Shown here: in pieces, positions 36,760 to 45,020 of the stretch
Numbering within the stretch: the stretch's first letter is position 1
Layout: the number at the start of each line of letters is the position of its first letter
DNA from: UBA3537 sp965658025
GTDB lineage: Bacteria; Bacteroidota; Bacteroidia; Flavobacteriales; Flavobacteriaceae
Length of the DNA stretch: 64,000 bases
NCBI GenBank assembly: GCA_965658025.1
Contig: CBFHQL010000003.1
Location: forward strand, 108,508 to 172,507
Direction: 5' to 3'
The notes under the pieces: generated by a model
Seen by the model: the letters and a program-made list of their open reading frames with translations, nothing else
Told to the model about the DNA's origin: nothing
The model's database searches: none
Made by a program: the position numbers and the translations under genes

Positions 36760-37450
36760 TTAAAGCCCAATCGTATGTTAAATAATTTATTTTCGCATTG
36801 GAATCTACTTTTGTTGTACTGTAGCGGTTAATGAATTTGAACAATGCAGTATGCTTTGGAAAATCGACAGAAAACCATCTAAAAATTTTCGATAAATTCA
36901 CCACCTTCCTAGTGATGATATTTTTGGATTGATCGTTAATAAAATCTTTTGCTGCAGCATCTAACATTGCATCTAAATGTGTTGCCTCATAGGCCGTATT
37001 TTGAAGTTTAGGGCATGATTTTGAAGCACATACAATGGCAAAATGAATACGAACTTCCTCCATTTGGCGTAAAATTTTATGTTCAATGTCATCTAGTGAT
37101 AATTTTTTGCCGTCAATTTCAATCATTGTTCTAGACCATGGACGTTTTACATCCTTGATGCTTTTCAGTGGATACTCACTCAAAATCAGTTTGATGGTGA
37201 GTGCGTTGTATGCATTAATCCAAAAGGCCAAATGTTCGTTTTTTGACCAAGACGTTTTGGGACTATTTTGAGTTAGAAAAGTGAGGTATTTATCTAGCGA
37301 TGAACGGTCTTTTTGAAAATTTTTATAATGAACATTTCCATTGTCAGAGACATGTTTTTGAAGCAATATAGTCCATTGGCTGTGGTTGCTATTTTGAGCA
37401 AAGCCAAAAGCGATATTGATGTAAATAAAACATAAAACTAGTCTTTTCAT
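36752..37450 (-). CDS. DUF547 domain-containing exported protein
   Basis: A 232-residue protein with an N-terminal signal peptide (MKRLVLCFIYINIAFGFAQ) and a DUF547 domain containing HLAFWINAYNALTIKLIL, LDDIEHKILR, and IHFAIVCASKSCPKL with a conserved Cys pair. DUF547 proteins are common and of unknown biochemistry; they occur in arsenosugar operons of Bacteroidota. The signal suggests a periplasmic location, away from the cytoplasmic ArsM/ArsS steps. Nine bases separate it from arsM. Confidence 0.87.
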   Translation of the reverse strand: MKRLVLCFIYINIAFGFAQNSNHSQWTILLQKHVSDNGNVHYKNFQKDRSSLDKYLTFLTQNSPKTSWSKNEHLAFWINAYNALTIKLILSEYPLKSIKDVKRPWSRTMIEIDGKKLSLDDIEHKILRQMEEVRIHFAIVCASKSCPKLQNTAYEATHLDAMLDAAAKDFINDQSKNIITRKVVNLSKIFRWFSVDFPKHTALFKFINRYSTTKVDSNAKINYLTYDWALNE

Positions 37451-37459
37451 TGTGTTGAC

Positions 37460-38428
37460 TTAACAGCAACCACCACCGTCATAGTGGAAGGTTGAAGGGC
37501 TTATAAAAATATCATTTCGGTTTAAATTTTGCAGTGCATGAGCAGTTTTATCACAAATGGCCAAAGGTTGATTTTGGAGTAAAACATGTCCTGCATTATC
37601 ATCAAAATAATCTTCCTCTCCAAAATAGATCGCCGCTTTTCCCGTAAAGATGCAGGGACCATCATTGGGCATGGGGTCTTTTATGGCGGCCACTTCAATG
37701 GATTCTATATAAATCACTTCTTCGGTGTTGTAGTGTATTGGATCTAAAATTCGGTATGGTTTTCGAGCTCTGATTTCAATGGTACCAAAGCCAGCATCGG
37801 TTAGCATGTTTACATAGGCATTGATTGGAATACTACCACTAAGGCATAATGCTCGAAGTCGTTCATCGTTTCGGAGTTCGTCGCTCATGGGTTGCTCGCA
37901 GGTGGGGTCACTCATCACGAGTCGTCCGTGGGGCTTTAGGACACGATACATCTCGGCGATGGCTTTTTTTAGCTCTTCAGTTTTAAATATATTAAAAAGG
38001 CAATTTTGTGCGGCAATATCTATGCTGTTCTCTTGAACGGGAAGATTCAGTGCATCCCCTTTTTCGAGCCGTACAAATTCTTTTTTGAACCATGGATTTT
38101 GCGCTTCCGCTTCAACAAAATTCTGTGCTGAAGCTGCTAACATTTCGTCGACAACGTCTACGCCAATAACGCCATTTGGTTGTCTGCTGAAGTATGAAAA
38201 TTGCAAAAGTTCCATGCCACCACCAACGCCAACATATAGAATTTTTGGATTGTTGGTTAAATCTCTTGCGTGCACTGTGCTGCCACAGCCATAATTCATT
38301 TCTTGCATGATTTTTGGAATGCTTAACCCTGGCAATTCCCATATGGGATTAGTGGTACAACACAGACCGACGTCTGGATTTAAAGCAGCTGCTTTATAGA
38401 CATCATGTGTGGTTTCTAGATAACTCAT
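37460..38428 (-). CDS. arsM: Arsenite S-adenosylmethionine methyltransferase ArsM (arsenosugar type)
   Basis: A 322-residue class I methyltransferase. The SAM-binding segment is ILYVGVGGGMELLQF (63-77), and DVVDEM follows. The arsenic-binding cysteines expected of ArsM are visible: Cys23/Cys24 (VGLCCTTNP), Cys48 (NYGCGSTV) and Cys177 (DPTCEQP). The C-terminus is HYDGGGCC, adding a vicinal Cys pair. In the arsenosugar route ArsM makes dimethylarsenite, which ArsS joins to a SAM-derived deoxyadenosine. The long form with the extended C-terminal domain is the arsenosugar-cluster version. Its start overlaps the stop of the PNP gene by four bases. Confidence 0.94.
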   Translation of the reverse strand: MSYLETTHDVYKAAALNPDVGLCCTTNPIWELPGLSIPKIMQEMNYGCGSTVHARDLTNNPKILYVGVGGGMELLQFSYFSRQPNGVIGVDVVDEMLAASAQNFVEAEAQNPWFKKEFVRLEKGDALNLPVQENSIDIAAQNCLFNIFKTEELKKAIAEMYRVLKPHGRLVMSDPTCEQPMSDELRNDERLRALCLSGSIPINAYVNMLTDAGFGTIEIRARKPYRILDPIHYNTEEVIYIESIEVAAIKDPMPNDGPCIFTGKAAIYFGEEDYFDDNAGHVLLQNQPLAICDKTAHALQNLNRNDIFISPSTFHYDGGGCC

Positions 38429-39237
38429 AGTTTTTTTATTAGTGCTTTAAACAATATAATCAGTTTTGGTTCTGCAATGGCTGCCATGTTCATAATATCT
38501 TGAATATCAACTGCATTGAGTTGGTCTGGATCACAATCGTCCGTAAGTACAGAAATAGCAGCAACTTTTATGCCTAAGTGATTGGCGACAATGACTTCGG
38601 GTACAGTACTCATGCCCACGGCATCTGTTCCAATAAGTTTTAACATTCTGTACTCAGCTCTGGTTTCGAGCTGAGGGCCATAGACACTCGTATAAACACC
38701 ACTATGTAATTTGATTTTTTCTTCTTTGGCAATGGATTTTAACAAGGCGTTCATTTGTGGGTCGTAAGGGGCACTCATATCCACAAAGCGCTCGCCAAAA
38801 CGTTCTACACCTTTAAAAGCAAGGGGAGATCCTCCCTGTAAATTGATGTGGTCTTCCACCAACATAAGTTCGCTTTTTTTGAAGTTGAGGTTGATCGCGC
38901 CAGAAGCATTAGAAACCAAAAGTTTTGAAATACCGAGTGCTTTCATGATGCGAACAGGGTAGGTAACGTCCTGTGACGAGTAACCCTCGTACAGATGGAA
39001 ACGGCCTTGCATTACAAGACAGCTCTTACCTTCAATTGTGCCAAAAATGAGTTTCCCTTTATGAAACTCCACCGTTGCTGTTGGGAAATTTGGAATATGG
39101 TTGTAGCTCACCTCTTGGATGATTTCAACTTCGTTGATCAATTGACCAAGTCCTGTGCCCAATATGATTCCAATTTCTGGGCTTCCAAATCCTTTATCTC
39201 TTAAGTATGCAACAGTTTCATTGATGAGTTTTTCCAT
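38425..39237 (-). CDS. Purine nucleoside phosphorylase
   Basis: A 270-residue trimeric-type PNP with IGIILGTGLGQL, YHKGKL-type phosphate/base contacts around EFHKGKLIFG, VSNASGAINLNF and GTDAVGMSTVPEVIVA. It cleaves inosine/guanosine or related nucleosides to ribose-1-phosphate. In this operon a natural role is removing the adenine or other base from the arseno-nucleoside made by ArsS, exposing the ribose for glycosylation. That step is inferred. The first 20 bases overlap the TIGR04282-like gene. Confidence 0.93.
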   Translation of the reverse strand: MEKLINETVAYLRDKGFGSPEIGIILGTGLGQLINEVEIIQEVSYNHIPNFPTATVEFHKGKLIFGTIEGKSCLVMQGRFHLYEGYSSQDVTYPVRIMKALGISKLLVSNASGAINLNFKKSELMLVEDHINLQGGSPLAFKGVERFGERFVDMSAPYDPQMNALLKSIAKEEKIKLHSGVYTSVYGPQLETRAEYRMLKLIGTDAVGMSTVPEVIVANHLGIKVAAISVLTDDCDPDQLNAVDIQDIMNMAAIAEPKLIILFKALIKKL

Positions 39238-39841
39238 AACTATTTAGTTTTTTCAAAAGCTGAGGTTCTTTTTTTAAATCTTCAAAAGTATCAATATCAT
39301 TGAGCGGTTCTAGTAAGCTCACATTAAATGTACTTAAATCTTTTAACGTCGCATTCAAAACAGTATTGCTGCCCCATTGTTTTTGTTGAAAAATTTCGGG
39401 GATATTAAAATTTAACCCCAACAAGTAATATCCACCATCGACAGCAGGGCCAATGACAACATCGCTGGAGTTGAGTTGTTCAAAAGCCGATGCAATATGA
39501 TCAGATTTTAAGCTATACACATCACTTCCGATGAGTAGTACACGTGTGTACCCCATGTTAAATGCATACTCAAATGCCTGGTACATTCTCTCACCCAAGT
39601 CGCCTTCACTTTGCTTGTTTTTTTGATAATTACTGAGTGTCCAAAGGTCTCTTTCTTCGATAAATTTAGAGTAAAACACCATTTTATCTACTGAACTTTG
39701 ATCAACGATACTGGCTGTATGTTGTGTCAGAATCTGGTATGTTTTTAAAGCTGCATAATCTCCAGTGGTCTTCGCTAGACGTGTTTTAACGCGCCCTAAC
39801 TCTGGATTACGTACAAAAATCATGATTAGTTTTTTACTCAT
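39218..39841 (-). CDS. Arsenosugar-cluster glycosyltransferase (TIGR04282-like)
   Basis: A 207-residue GT-A-fold protein of the DUF2064/TIGR04282 group. Motifs are IFVRNPELGRVKTRLAKTTG (8-27), VLLIGSDVYSLKSD and VIGPAVDGGYYLLGLN. The family resembles nucleotidyltransferases such as CofC and is tied to arsenosugar clusters. It might activate the sugar donor or glycosylate arsenoribose. The end overlaps PNP by 20 bases and the start overlaps the rhodanese gene by eight bases. Confidence 0.88.
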   Translation of the reverse strand: MSKKLIMIFVRNPELGRVKTRLAKTTGDYAALKTYQILTQHTASIVDQSSVDKMVFYSKFIEERDLWTLSNYQKNKQSEGDLGERMYQAFEYAFNMGYTRVLLIGSDVYSLKSDHIASAFEQLNSSDVVIGPAVDGGYYLLGLNFNIPEIFQQKQWGSNTVLNATLKDLSTFNVSLLEPLNDIDTFEDLKKEPQLLKKLNSYGKTHQ

Positions 39842-40331
39842 AAATCTTCACTCCTTTTTTTAGATAAACACCCCACTTTTTGGAATACGCATGAATCTGT
39901 TTTGTTATGTTTTTATTGAGGTCATATACGGCAAAACCATTATTAACCCATTCAAAGATACCGCCGTATAAATTATATACTGAAGTGTATCCTCGCGCTT
40001 TTAATTGATCCCCTATGTTCCCTGAGCGTACACCCACTGAGCAGTAAACGACTATGGTTGTGTTTTTATCTTTTACTATATTATTGAGTTGTTTCAAATC
40101 AAAGTTTTTATAACCAATATAATGCGCATTTTTGATGTGGCTTACCCTAAATTCATCGACCTCTCTTGCGTCCAAAATAACAGTTGTTGATTGCGTTTTC
40201 TGTAAAGCATCAACAGAAATATAAGGCGTCTCAAAACGGTACTTTTCCATAAGATTATCAATGTTTTTTTGTCCGTACAGTTGCCAATTCATCATCACTA
40301 CCAGCAGAATTAAATGTTTTGTATTTATCAT
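39834..40331 (-). CDS. Exported rhodanese-like protein
   Basis: A 165-residue single-domain rhodanese. The first 20 residues are hydrophobic and look like a signal peptide or anchor. The active-site loop is VVYCSVGVRSGNIG with Cys97, and EVDEFRVSHIKNAHYIG is the preceding family motif. Rhodaneses move sulfane sulfur. In an arsenic operon it may take part in thiolation or in redox protection, but this is not shown by sequence. It lies three bases after arsS. Confidence 0.88.
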   Translation of the reverse strand: MINTKHLILLVVMMNWQLYGQKNIDNLMEKYRFETPYISVDALQKTQSTTVILDAREVDEFRVSHIKNAHYIGYKNFDLKQLNNIVKDKNTTIVVYCSVGVRSGNIGDQLKARGYTSVYNLYGGIFEWVNNGFAVYDLNKNITKQIHAYSKKWGVYLKKGVKIYE

Positions 40332-40334
40332 GAT

Positions 40335-41390
40335 TTAAAGTACGCTGCCCTGACAGCTACTGCCTGCACCTGCGGTACATCCATAGCAGTGTTGGTTGAT
40401 TTGAATACTACGCTTTTTTAGCAGATTTTCGTCAAAATCTTTAATATGCCCCACCGAACCTTTCAAGTTTAAGTTGAGCATTTGATTGAAGTCACAATCA
40501 TACAACAAACCATCCCAACCTACAGAAATGGTGTTTTTGCACATCACATTATCTACAGCTTTTGGATTAAACGCTTCAACCAACGTATACATATAATCTT
40601 CATAATTTTCAGAGGCCAATAAATAATCCAAAAATCGACTGATAGGTAAATTTGTGATGGCAAAAAGTTGATGAAATTCAATACCAAAATCTTCAAAAAG
40701 CGCTTTTTTAAAATCCTGTTCTAAACTGTTTTGGTCGCCAGGTAAAAAGGCCCCCGAAGGATTATACACCAAATCTAATTTTAAGGGCGAATTTTTTAAA
40801 CCATAGCCCACTTTGTTTAACATTTTTAGGGCTTCAATAGAGGCGTTAAACACACCTTTACCTCGTTGTTTGTCTGTTTTGTCGCTTGTCCAATGCGGCA
40901 TAGAGGAAACCACATGAATGTTATGTTTTTTAAAAAATTGGGGAAGGTCATGATACTTTTTATTGGCCAAAATAATGGTCAAATTTGACCGCACAATAAA
41001 ATCTTGAACGCCAATTTTATGGGCTTCTTCAACAAACCAACGAAAATGAGGGTGCATTTCTGGTGCGCCGCCTGTCAAATCTAAGGTGTGCACTTTCGAT
41101 TTTTTGAGGGCATCTAAGCATAGTTGCATGGTTGCTTTGCTCATGATTTCCTTTCGGTCTGGCCCTGCATCGACATGGCAATGCGCACACACTTGATTGC
41201 ACATATACCCCAAGTTGATTTGTAAAATTTCAACTGGATTGGGCTGTAGAGGATATGCCTTAGCGTTTTTAAGGACGTTTGCAAACGTCGGCAATTCATT
41301 ATTCTGAAAAATTCCATTGGACAGAATATCCAACTGCCGTTGTGTATTGGCCAATTCACTTTTGCGTTGTTTCAATGATTTTTTGAGCAT
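40335..41390 (-). CDS. arsS: Arsenosugar biosynthesis radical SAM protein ArsS
   Basis: A 351-residue radical SAM enzyme. The cluster motif GYMCNQVCAHCHVDAGPDR has Cys64, Cys68 and Cys71. A C-terminal set of cysteines (CKNTISVGWDGLLYDCDF; HCYGCTAGAGSSCQGSVL) would hold auxiliary clusters or bind arsenic. This is the ArsS/DUF3641 family; related family members are selenoproteins at the C-terminal CTAGAGSSC region, while here only Cys is encoded. ArsS is thought to join dimethylarsenite with 5'-deoxyadenosine from SAM. Two bases separate it from the CMD-like gene ahead. Confidence 0.95.
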   Translation of the reverse strand: MLKKSLKQRKSELANTQRQLDILSNGIFQNNELPTFANVLKNAKAYPLQPNPVEILQINLGYMCNQVCAHCHVDAGPDRKEIMSKATMQLCLDALKKSKVHTLDLTGGAPEMHPHFRWFVEEAHKIGVQDFIVRSNLTIILANKKYHDLPQFFKKHNIHVVSSMPHWTSDKTDKQRGKGVFNASIEALKMLNKVGYGLKNSPLKLDLVYNPSGAFLPGDQNSLEQDFKKALFEDFGIEFHQLFAITNLPISRFLDYLLASENYEDYMYTLVEAFNPKAVDNVMCKNTISVGWDGLLYDCDFNQMLNLNLKGSVGHIKDFDENLLKKRSIQINQHCYGCTAGAGSSCQGSVL

Positions 41391-41392
41391 AT

Positions 41393-41728
41393 TTACATGG
41401 ACAGTTTGTTGTATTTATTCATCATTTGAACCCCATGCACCAGTGTAGCGCCACTTTCGATGGCGGCACCAGCGTGAACGGCTTCCATCATTTCTTCTTT
41501 GGTAATGCCGCGCTGTAGACCGTCCTTGGTATAGGCATCAATGCAATAGGGGCACTTGACCACGTGCGCCACTGCCAATGCAATCAATGATTTTTCGCGT
41601 GCACTAAGGGCGCCTTCTTCGAAGACTTTTCCATAATAGTCAAAAAACTTTTGCCCCAGTTCTTCATTCCATGCGCTGATGTTTGTAAATTTTTTTAAAT
41701 CCGATGGATCATAATAGTTTTTGCTCAT
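41393..41728 (-). CDS. Arsenosugar-associated CMD/AhpD-like protein
   Basis: A 111-residue carboxymuconolactone decarboxylase-fold protein with the AhpD-type redox motif: VAHVVKCPYCIDAYT, with His55, Cys59 and Cys62. This matches the peroxidase-like family found at the head of arsenosugar operons (TIGR04169-like). A CxxC peroxidase or thiol-disulfide role near trivalent arsenic is reasonable but inferred. It is the first gene of the 12-gene minus-strand operon, and 615 bases of non-coding DNA lie upstream. Confidence 0.88.
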   Translation of the reverse strand: MSKNYYDPSDLKKFTNISAWNEELGQKFFDYYGKVFEEGALSAREKSLIALAVAHVVKCPYCIDAYTKDGLQRGITKEEMMEAVHAGAAIESGATLVHGVQMMNKYNKLSM

Positions 41729-42343
41729 TGGTTTGTTATTTTCTGTTATTGTCCCATAAAACTAATTATTAATTTTGTAAAAGTTCTTAAATGGAACAAA
41801 AAATAAAAACAAAAACTATACAACGACTATACATTTGTACAATTTTGTAGATGTTCTCGAATATAATTTTTAAAAAATTGTTTGTTTTTTAACCTAAAAG
41901 ACTAAACATTTCTAAATAAACTACCATTGTTTAAACAACTGTATTTTTCACCTTGGTCTGTATCAAAATTGTATTGGTGTATTTATTGAGCTGAACCACA
42001 TATTTAGCTAATTTAGATTTGTTCTTTTTATTTTCATAAGTTTTTGAAAATGAATTGAATTTTGCATTTTTTTGTTAATTTTTGAGTTTTGTTTCAACAA
42101 TGATTATGGTGCAAATTCTTAAGATAAAATGAGTTTTTATTTCATTTTACTAACCAACTAAACTGAAAAAGGCATTCCAACAGGGATGCTTTTTTTGTTT
42201 ATAGCACTTTCGTTTGTGGTTAAACACTTTATTTTAATTGCTTAAATACTCCTTGTTTGTATAGCTTAAGTATCAGTTTTTACAGCTCCTTTTACGAAGG
42301 ATAAAATACATTGCAGGTATATAAATCTTAAAACAAATCTATT
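41729..42343. other. 615-base AT-rich intergenic region, divergent promoters and an orphan hairpin
   Basis: No gene is supported. It separates the minus-strand arsenosugar operon from the first T9SS gene, so it must hold both promoters. Very short ORFs (e.g. about 19 codons at 41791) show no recognisable features. A hairpin terminator at 42172-42196 has no coding gene upstream on its strand. No clear ArsR-type palindrome was found by eye. Confidence 0.7.
42172..42196 (+). terminator. Terminator-like hairpin without an upstream gene
   Basis: GCATTCC (42172-42178), loop AACA, then GGGATGC (42183-42189) and a run of seven T. The stem pairs with one G-T wobble. It lies 147 bases ahead of the T9SS gene, and the preceding 440 bases carry no CDS on the plus strand. 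It could close a small RNA, be the remnant of a lost gene, or attenuate the T9SS transcript. Confidence 0.6.
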
Positions 42344-43126
42344 ATGAAAAAAATTACATTAGTTCTGACGCTTTTGGCGTTTACATTTAGTTTTGCTCAG
42401 ACTCCTGAGGGAACTTGGAAATTAACTCCTCAAGCAGGAGCATTAGCTGTAGGTCCTACTCAAGGTTCTGCAGGTTGGTGGCAAAATTCAGCTGGTGATG
42501 TCACAACCAGAGCTTGTTTATTTGATGATCAATATGTTTTTAATTCTGATGGCTCTTTTCAGAATGTTCTTGGAACAGATACATGGCTTGAAACTTGGCA
42601 AGGTGTGGCCACAGAGGGATGCGGAACACCTGTTGCTCCACACAATGGCTCTGCAGCCACTTGGACATATGATTCAACAGCAAATACAATTGTTCTTAAC
42701 GGAACAGGTGCTTTTCTTGGCCTCGCAAAAGTTTTTAATGGAGGCGAATTATCAGCTGCTGGGACCACTCCACCAGCTTCAATTACTTACACAGTTACCT
42801 CAATATCTAGCACGAACATGACAATAGACATTGCGATAAGTGGAGGATGGTGGCGTTTTCTATTTACAAAGGAAGTTGCTGGACTTAATGACAACGTATT
42901 TAATGCGGTTAAAATGTTCCCCAATCCAGCAAAGGATGTGGTTCAGTTTTCAAAACACACAAATGAGCCATTAGACATTCAAATTTTTGATATGCTTGGA
43001 AAGTCCTTAATCGCGCATAAAAATGTTCAAAGCGCAGTCAATATTTCGTCTTTGCGTACCGGAGTGTATTTTGTACAGATGACTCTGGGGACAAAAGCGA
43101 CCACAAAAAAGTTAGTGGTACATTAA
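42344..43126 (+). CDS. T9SS type A sorting domain protein
   Basis: A 260-residue secreted protein. A signal peptide (MKKITLVLTLLAFTFSFAQ) is followed by a middle domain (about 20-180) rich in Trp, Gly and Thr. Its opening TPEGTWKLTPQAGALAVGP and repeated WW pairs are typical of such surface proteins, but no known catalytic motif is seen. The C-terminal 80 residues are a T9SS type A sorting domain (MFPNPAKDVVQFS, GKSLIAHKN, TGVYFVQMTLG). The domain directs export across the outer membrane and attachment at the surface. Its DNA is nearly the same as in the next gene. Confidence 0.88.
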   Translation: MKKITLVLTLLAFTFSFAQTPEGTWKLTPQAGALAVGPTQGSAGWWQNSAGDVTTRACLFDDQYVFNSDGSFQNVLGTDTWLETWQGVATEGCGTPVAPHNGSAATWTYDSTANTIVLNGTGAFLGLAKVFNGGELSAAGTTPPASITYTVTSISSTNMTIDIAISGGWWRFLFTKEVAGLNDNVFNAVKMFPNPAKDVVQFSKHTNEPLDIQIFDMLGKSLIAHKNVQSAVNISSLRTGVYFVQMTLGTKATTKKLVVH

Positions 43127-43158
43127 AAACTAATACCCCATACCAACCAATCAAATTA

Positions 43159-43189
43159 AAAGGCCTCCCTTTTTCTGGGAGGTCTTTTT
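43159..43189 (+). terminator. Terminator after first T9SS gene
   Basis: An 11-base stem, AAAGGCCTCCC (43159-43169) with GGGAGGTCTTT (43177-43187), including one G-T pair, a seven-base loop, and a T run. Confidence 0.85.
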
Positions 43190-43313
43190 ATTAACTGTGT
43201 AATTACAGGAGATTTATACGAAAAAAAGCGTACTTATTTATTGTATGGTTTAAGTAGTGCTTGATTGTTGAACGTTAAAGTTTATTCTGTTTAAATTTAA
43301 AAAAAAATCACAA

Positions 43314-44579
43314 ATGAAAAACATTACATTATTACTTAGCATGCTCAGTATCATATCCTTTGGGCAAACCAACGTAGATTTTGAATCAGGCAGTACAGGA
43401 GCTTCATGGACGTGGACTGTAGATGACAACAGTACTAATCCTGCCTTAGAAATTGTTGCCAATCCCAATACATCGGGCATAAATACTTCGGCTACCGTTG
43501 CAAAATTTACCGCACTAGCCGCAGGACAACCTTGGGCGCTCACTTTTACCGATAATGTGGGGAGCTTTACGTTTTCAGAAAACAACAGTATTGTTAAAAT
43601 CAAGGTCCGTAAGGACATACCCACGCCAGTAGGAGTAAAATTTGAAGACACTTCCGGAACATACGCACCCAGGATTGTTGAAGTGCCCAACACACAGGTT
43701 AACGGAGACTGGGAAGAATTAACATTTAATTTTAGTATCGCCATTGGGGAGACCTTTGACAGAATGGTTATCATCCCCGATTTTTATGATCGTTCTATAG
43801 ACACCACTATTTATTTTGATGATATTTCTTTCAATGCTGGTGGTAGTGTGGTCAACTATAACTTAGAAGATATTGATTTTGAAACCCCTGGTTTTGGTGC
43901 AGATTGGGTGTGGACGGTGCACAACAACAACACCAATCCAGCATTGGAATTTGTTCCTAACCCCAATACAAGCGGAATCAACAGTACGTCAACGGTGGCA
44001 AAATTTACTTCACTAAACTTTGGAGACGATTTTGCACTGACCTTTACCGACTATGTGGGAACATTTACATTTGATCAAAGTAATAAAATTGTAACCTTGA
44101 TGGTCAGAAAATCGGTAATCTCCGATGTAGGGGTAAAGTTTGAGGGTCCTGGTGGAGCTCACGAAATTAAAATCCCCAACACCCTCACTGATGGTAGTTG
44201 GGAACAACTCACCTTCGATTTTAGTTCCCAAATAGGGAATACCTATAATCGTCTTACTATTATCCCAGATTTTGCGGATCGTACTCAAAATAATGTGAGT
44301 TATTTTGATCAAATCTCATTTGGAGGCACTGCAGGTCTTAACGACAACATATTTAATGGAGTTAAAATGTTCCCCAACCCTGCAAAGGATGTGGTTCAGT
44401 TTTCTAAAAACGCAAATGAGCCATTAGACATCGAAATTTTTGATGTCCTTGGGAAGTCTTTAATCGCGCATAAAAATGTTCAAAGCGAAGTCAATATTTC
44501 GTCTTTGCGTACCGGAGTGTATTTTGTACAGATGACTCTTGGGACAAAAGCCACCACAAAAAAATTAGTAGTGAACTAG
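43314..44579 (+). CDS. T9SS protein with tandem duplicated domain
   Basis: A 421-residue secreted protein with a signal peptide (MKNITLLLSMLSIISFGQ). Two copies of one domain of about 150 residues follow, at 21-174 and 187-337. Each begins with (V/I)DFE, then TNPALE, NPNTSGIN, TVAKFT and ends with (I/V)PDF.DR...YFD.ISF. This pattern resembles jelly-roll carbohydrate-binding modules often found in flavobacterial surface proteins. A T9SS type A sorting domain closes it (MFPNPAKDVVQFSKN...). No catalytic motif is seen. A 174-residue reading frame on the opposite strand is a shadow. Confidence 0.88.
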   Translation: MKNITLLLSMLSIISFGQTNVDFESGSTGASWTWTVDDNSTNPALEIVANPNTSGINTSATVAKFTALAAGQPWALTFTDNVGSFTFSENNSIVKIKVRKDIPTPVGVKFEDTSGTYAPRIVEVPNTQVNGDWEELTFNFSIAIGETFDRMVIIPDFYDRSIDTTIYFDDISFNAGGSVVNYNLEDIDFETPGFGADWVWTVHNNNTNPALEFVPNPNTSGINSTSTVAKFTSLNFGDDFALTFTDYVGTFTFDQSNKIVTLMVRKSVISDVGVKFEGPGGAHEIKIPNTLTDGSWEQLTFDFSSQIGNTYNRLTIIPDFADRTQNNVSYFDQISFGGTAGLNDNIFNGVKMFPNPAKDVVQFSKNANEPLDIEIFDVLGKSLIAHKNVQSEVNISSLRTGVYFVQMTLGTKATTKKLVVN

Positions 44580-45020
44580 CGATATTGCTGCTCACCAATC
44601 AAAATATAAAAGGCACCATGTGGTGCCTTTTTTTTGTGCTTTTTGAGCTGTTTTTTTTATTGTTTTGATATTTAGACAGTCCCGCAATCGTTATAGATTT
44701 TTTCTTTTGTTTAGTATTTTTTGTCAATATTTTAGACAAAATGAAGTGTTGTAAACTTTTTTTACTTATAGAATTGTTAAAATAAACTATACAAGAGCAC
44801 TACATTATTGATTTTGTCGCTTGGTCTTAATTGTAAATTCCCTTTTATTAAACGTTTTCGTTTATGGATTTTGCATGTTTATTAGATTAAAATTACAATA
44901 TTCTTGATTATAGTCTAACTTTTTTATCTGCTGTATACATATTGTAGTGGTTTGTTTAACATTTTCATTTTATCATTAAACTATATTTGAAATAATCATA
45001 AAACTTTTAAACAACTAAAT
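44580..45020. other. 441-base intergenic region between T9SS genes
   Basis: Contains the terminator at 44609-44635 and otherwise AT-rich sequence with no supported gene. A TATATTTG box (44982-44989), with TTTG at 44951-44954, lies 31 bases ahead of the next ATG and may be the promoter of the third T9SS gene; the 27-base spacer is longer than usual. Confidence 0.6.
44609..44635 (+). terminator. Terminator after second T9SS gene
   Basis: A 10-base perfect stem, AAAGGCACCA (44609-44618) and TGGTGCCTTT (44621-44630), followed by T residues. The loop is only two bases if fully paired. Confidence 0.85.

Noticed and set aside
41729..42343. ArsR- or other metalloregulator operator for the arsenosugar operon
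   Set aside because: No clear palindrome was found and no ArsR-type gene is in the window. AT-rich partial repeats were too weak to claim.
43250..43774. 174-codon reading frame opposite the second T9SS gene
   Set aside because: Its residues follow the codon pattern of the real gene on the other strand and it has no recognisable domain. The plus-strand protein has a signal peptide and a sorting domain.
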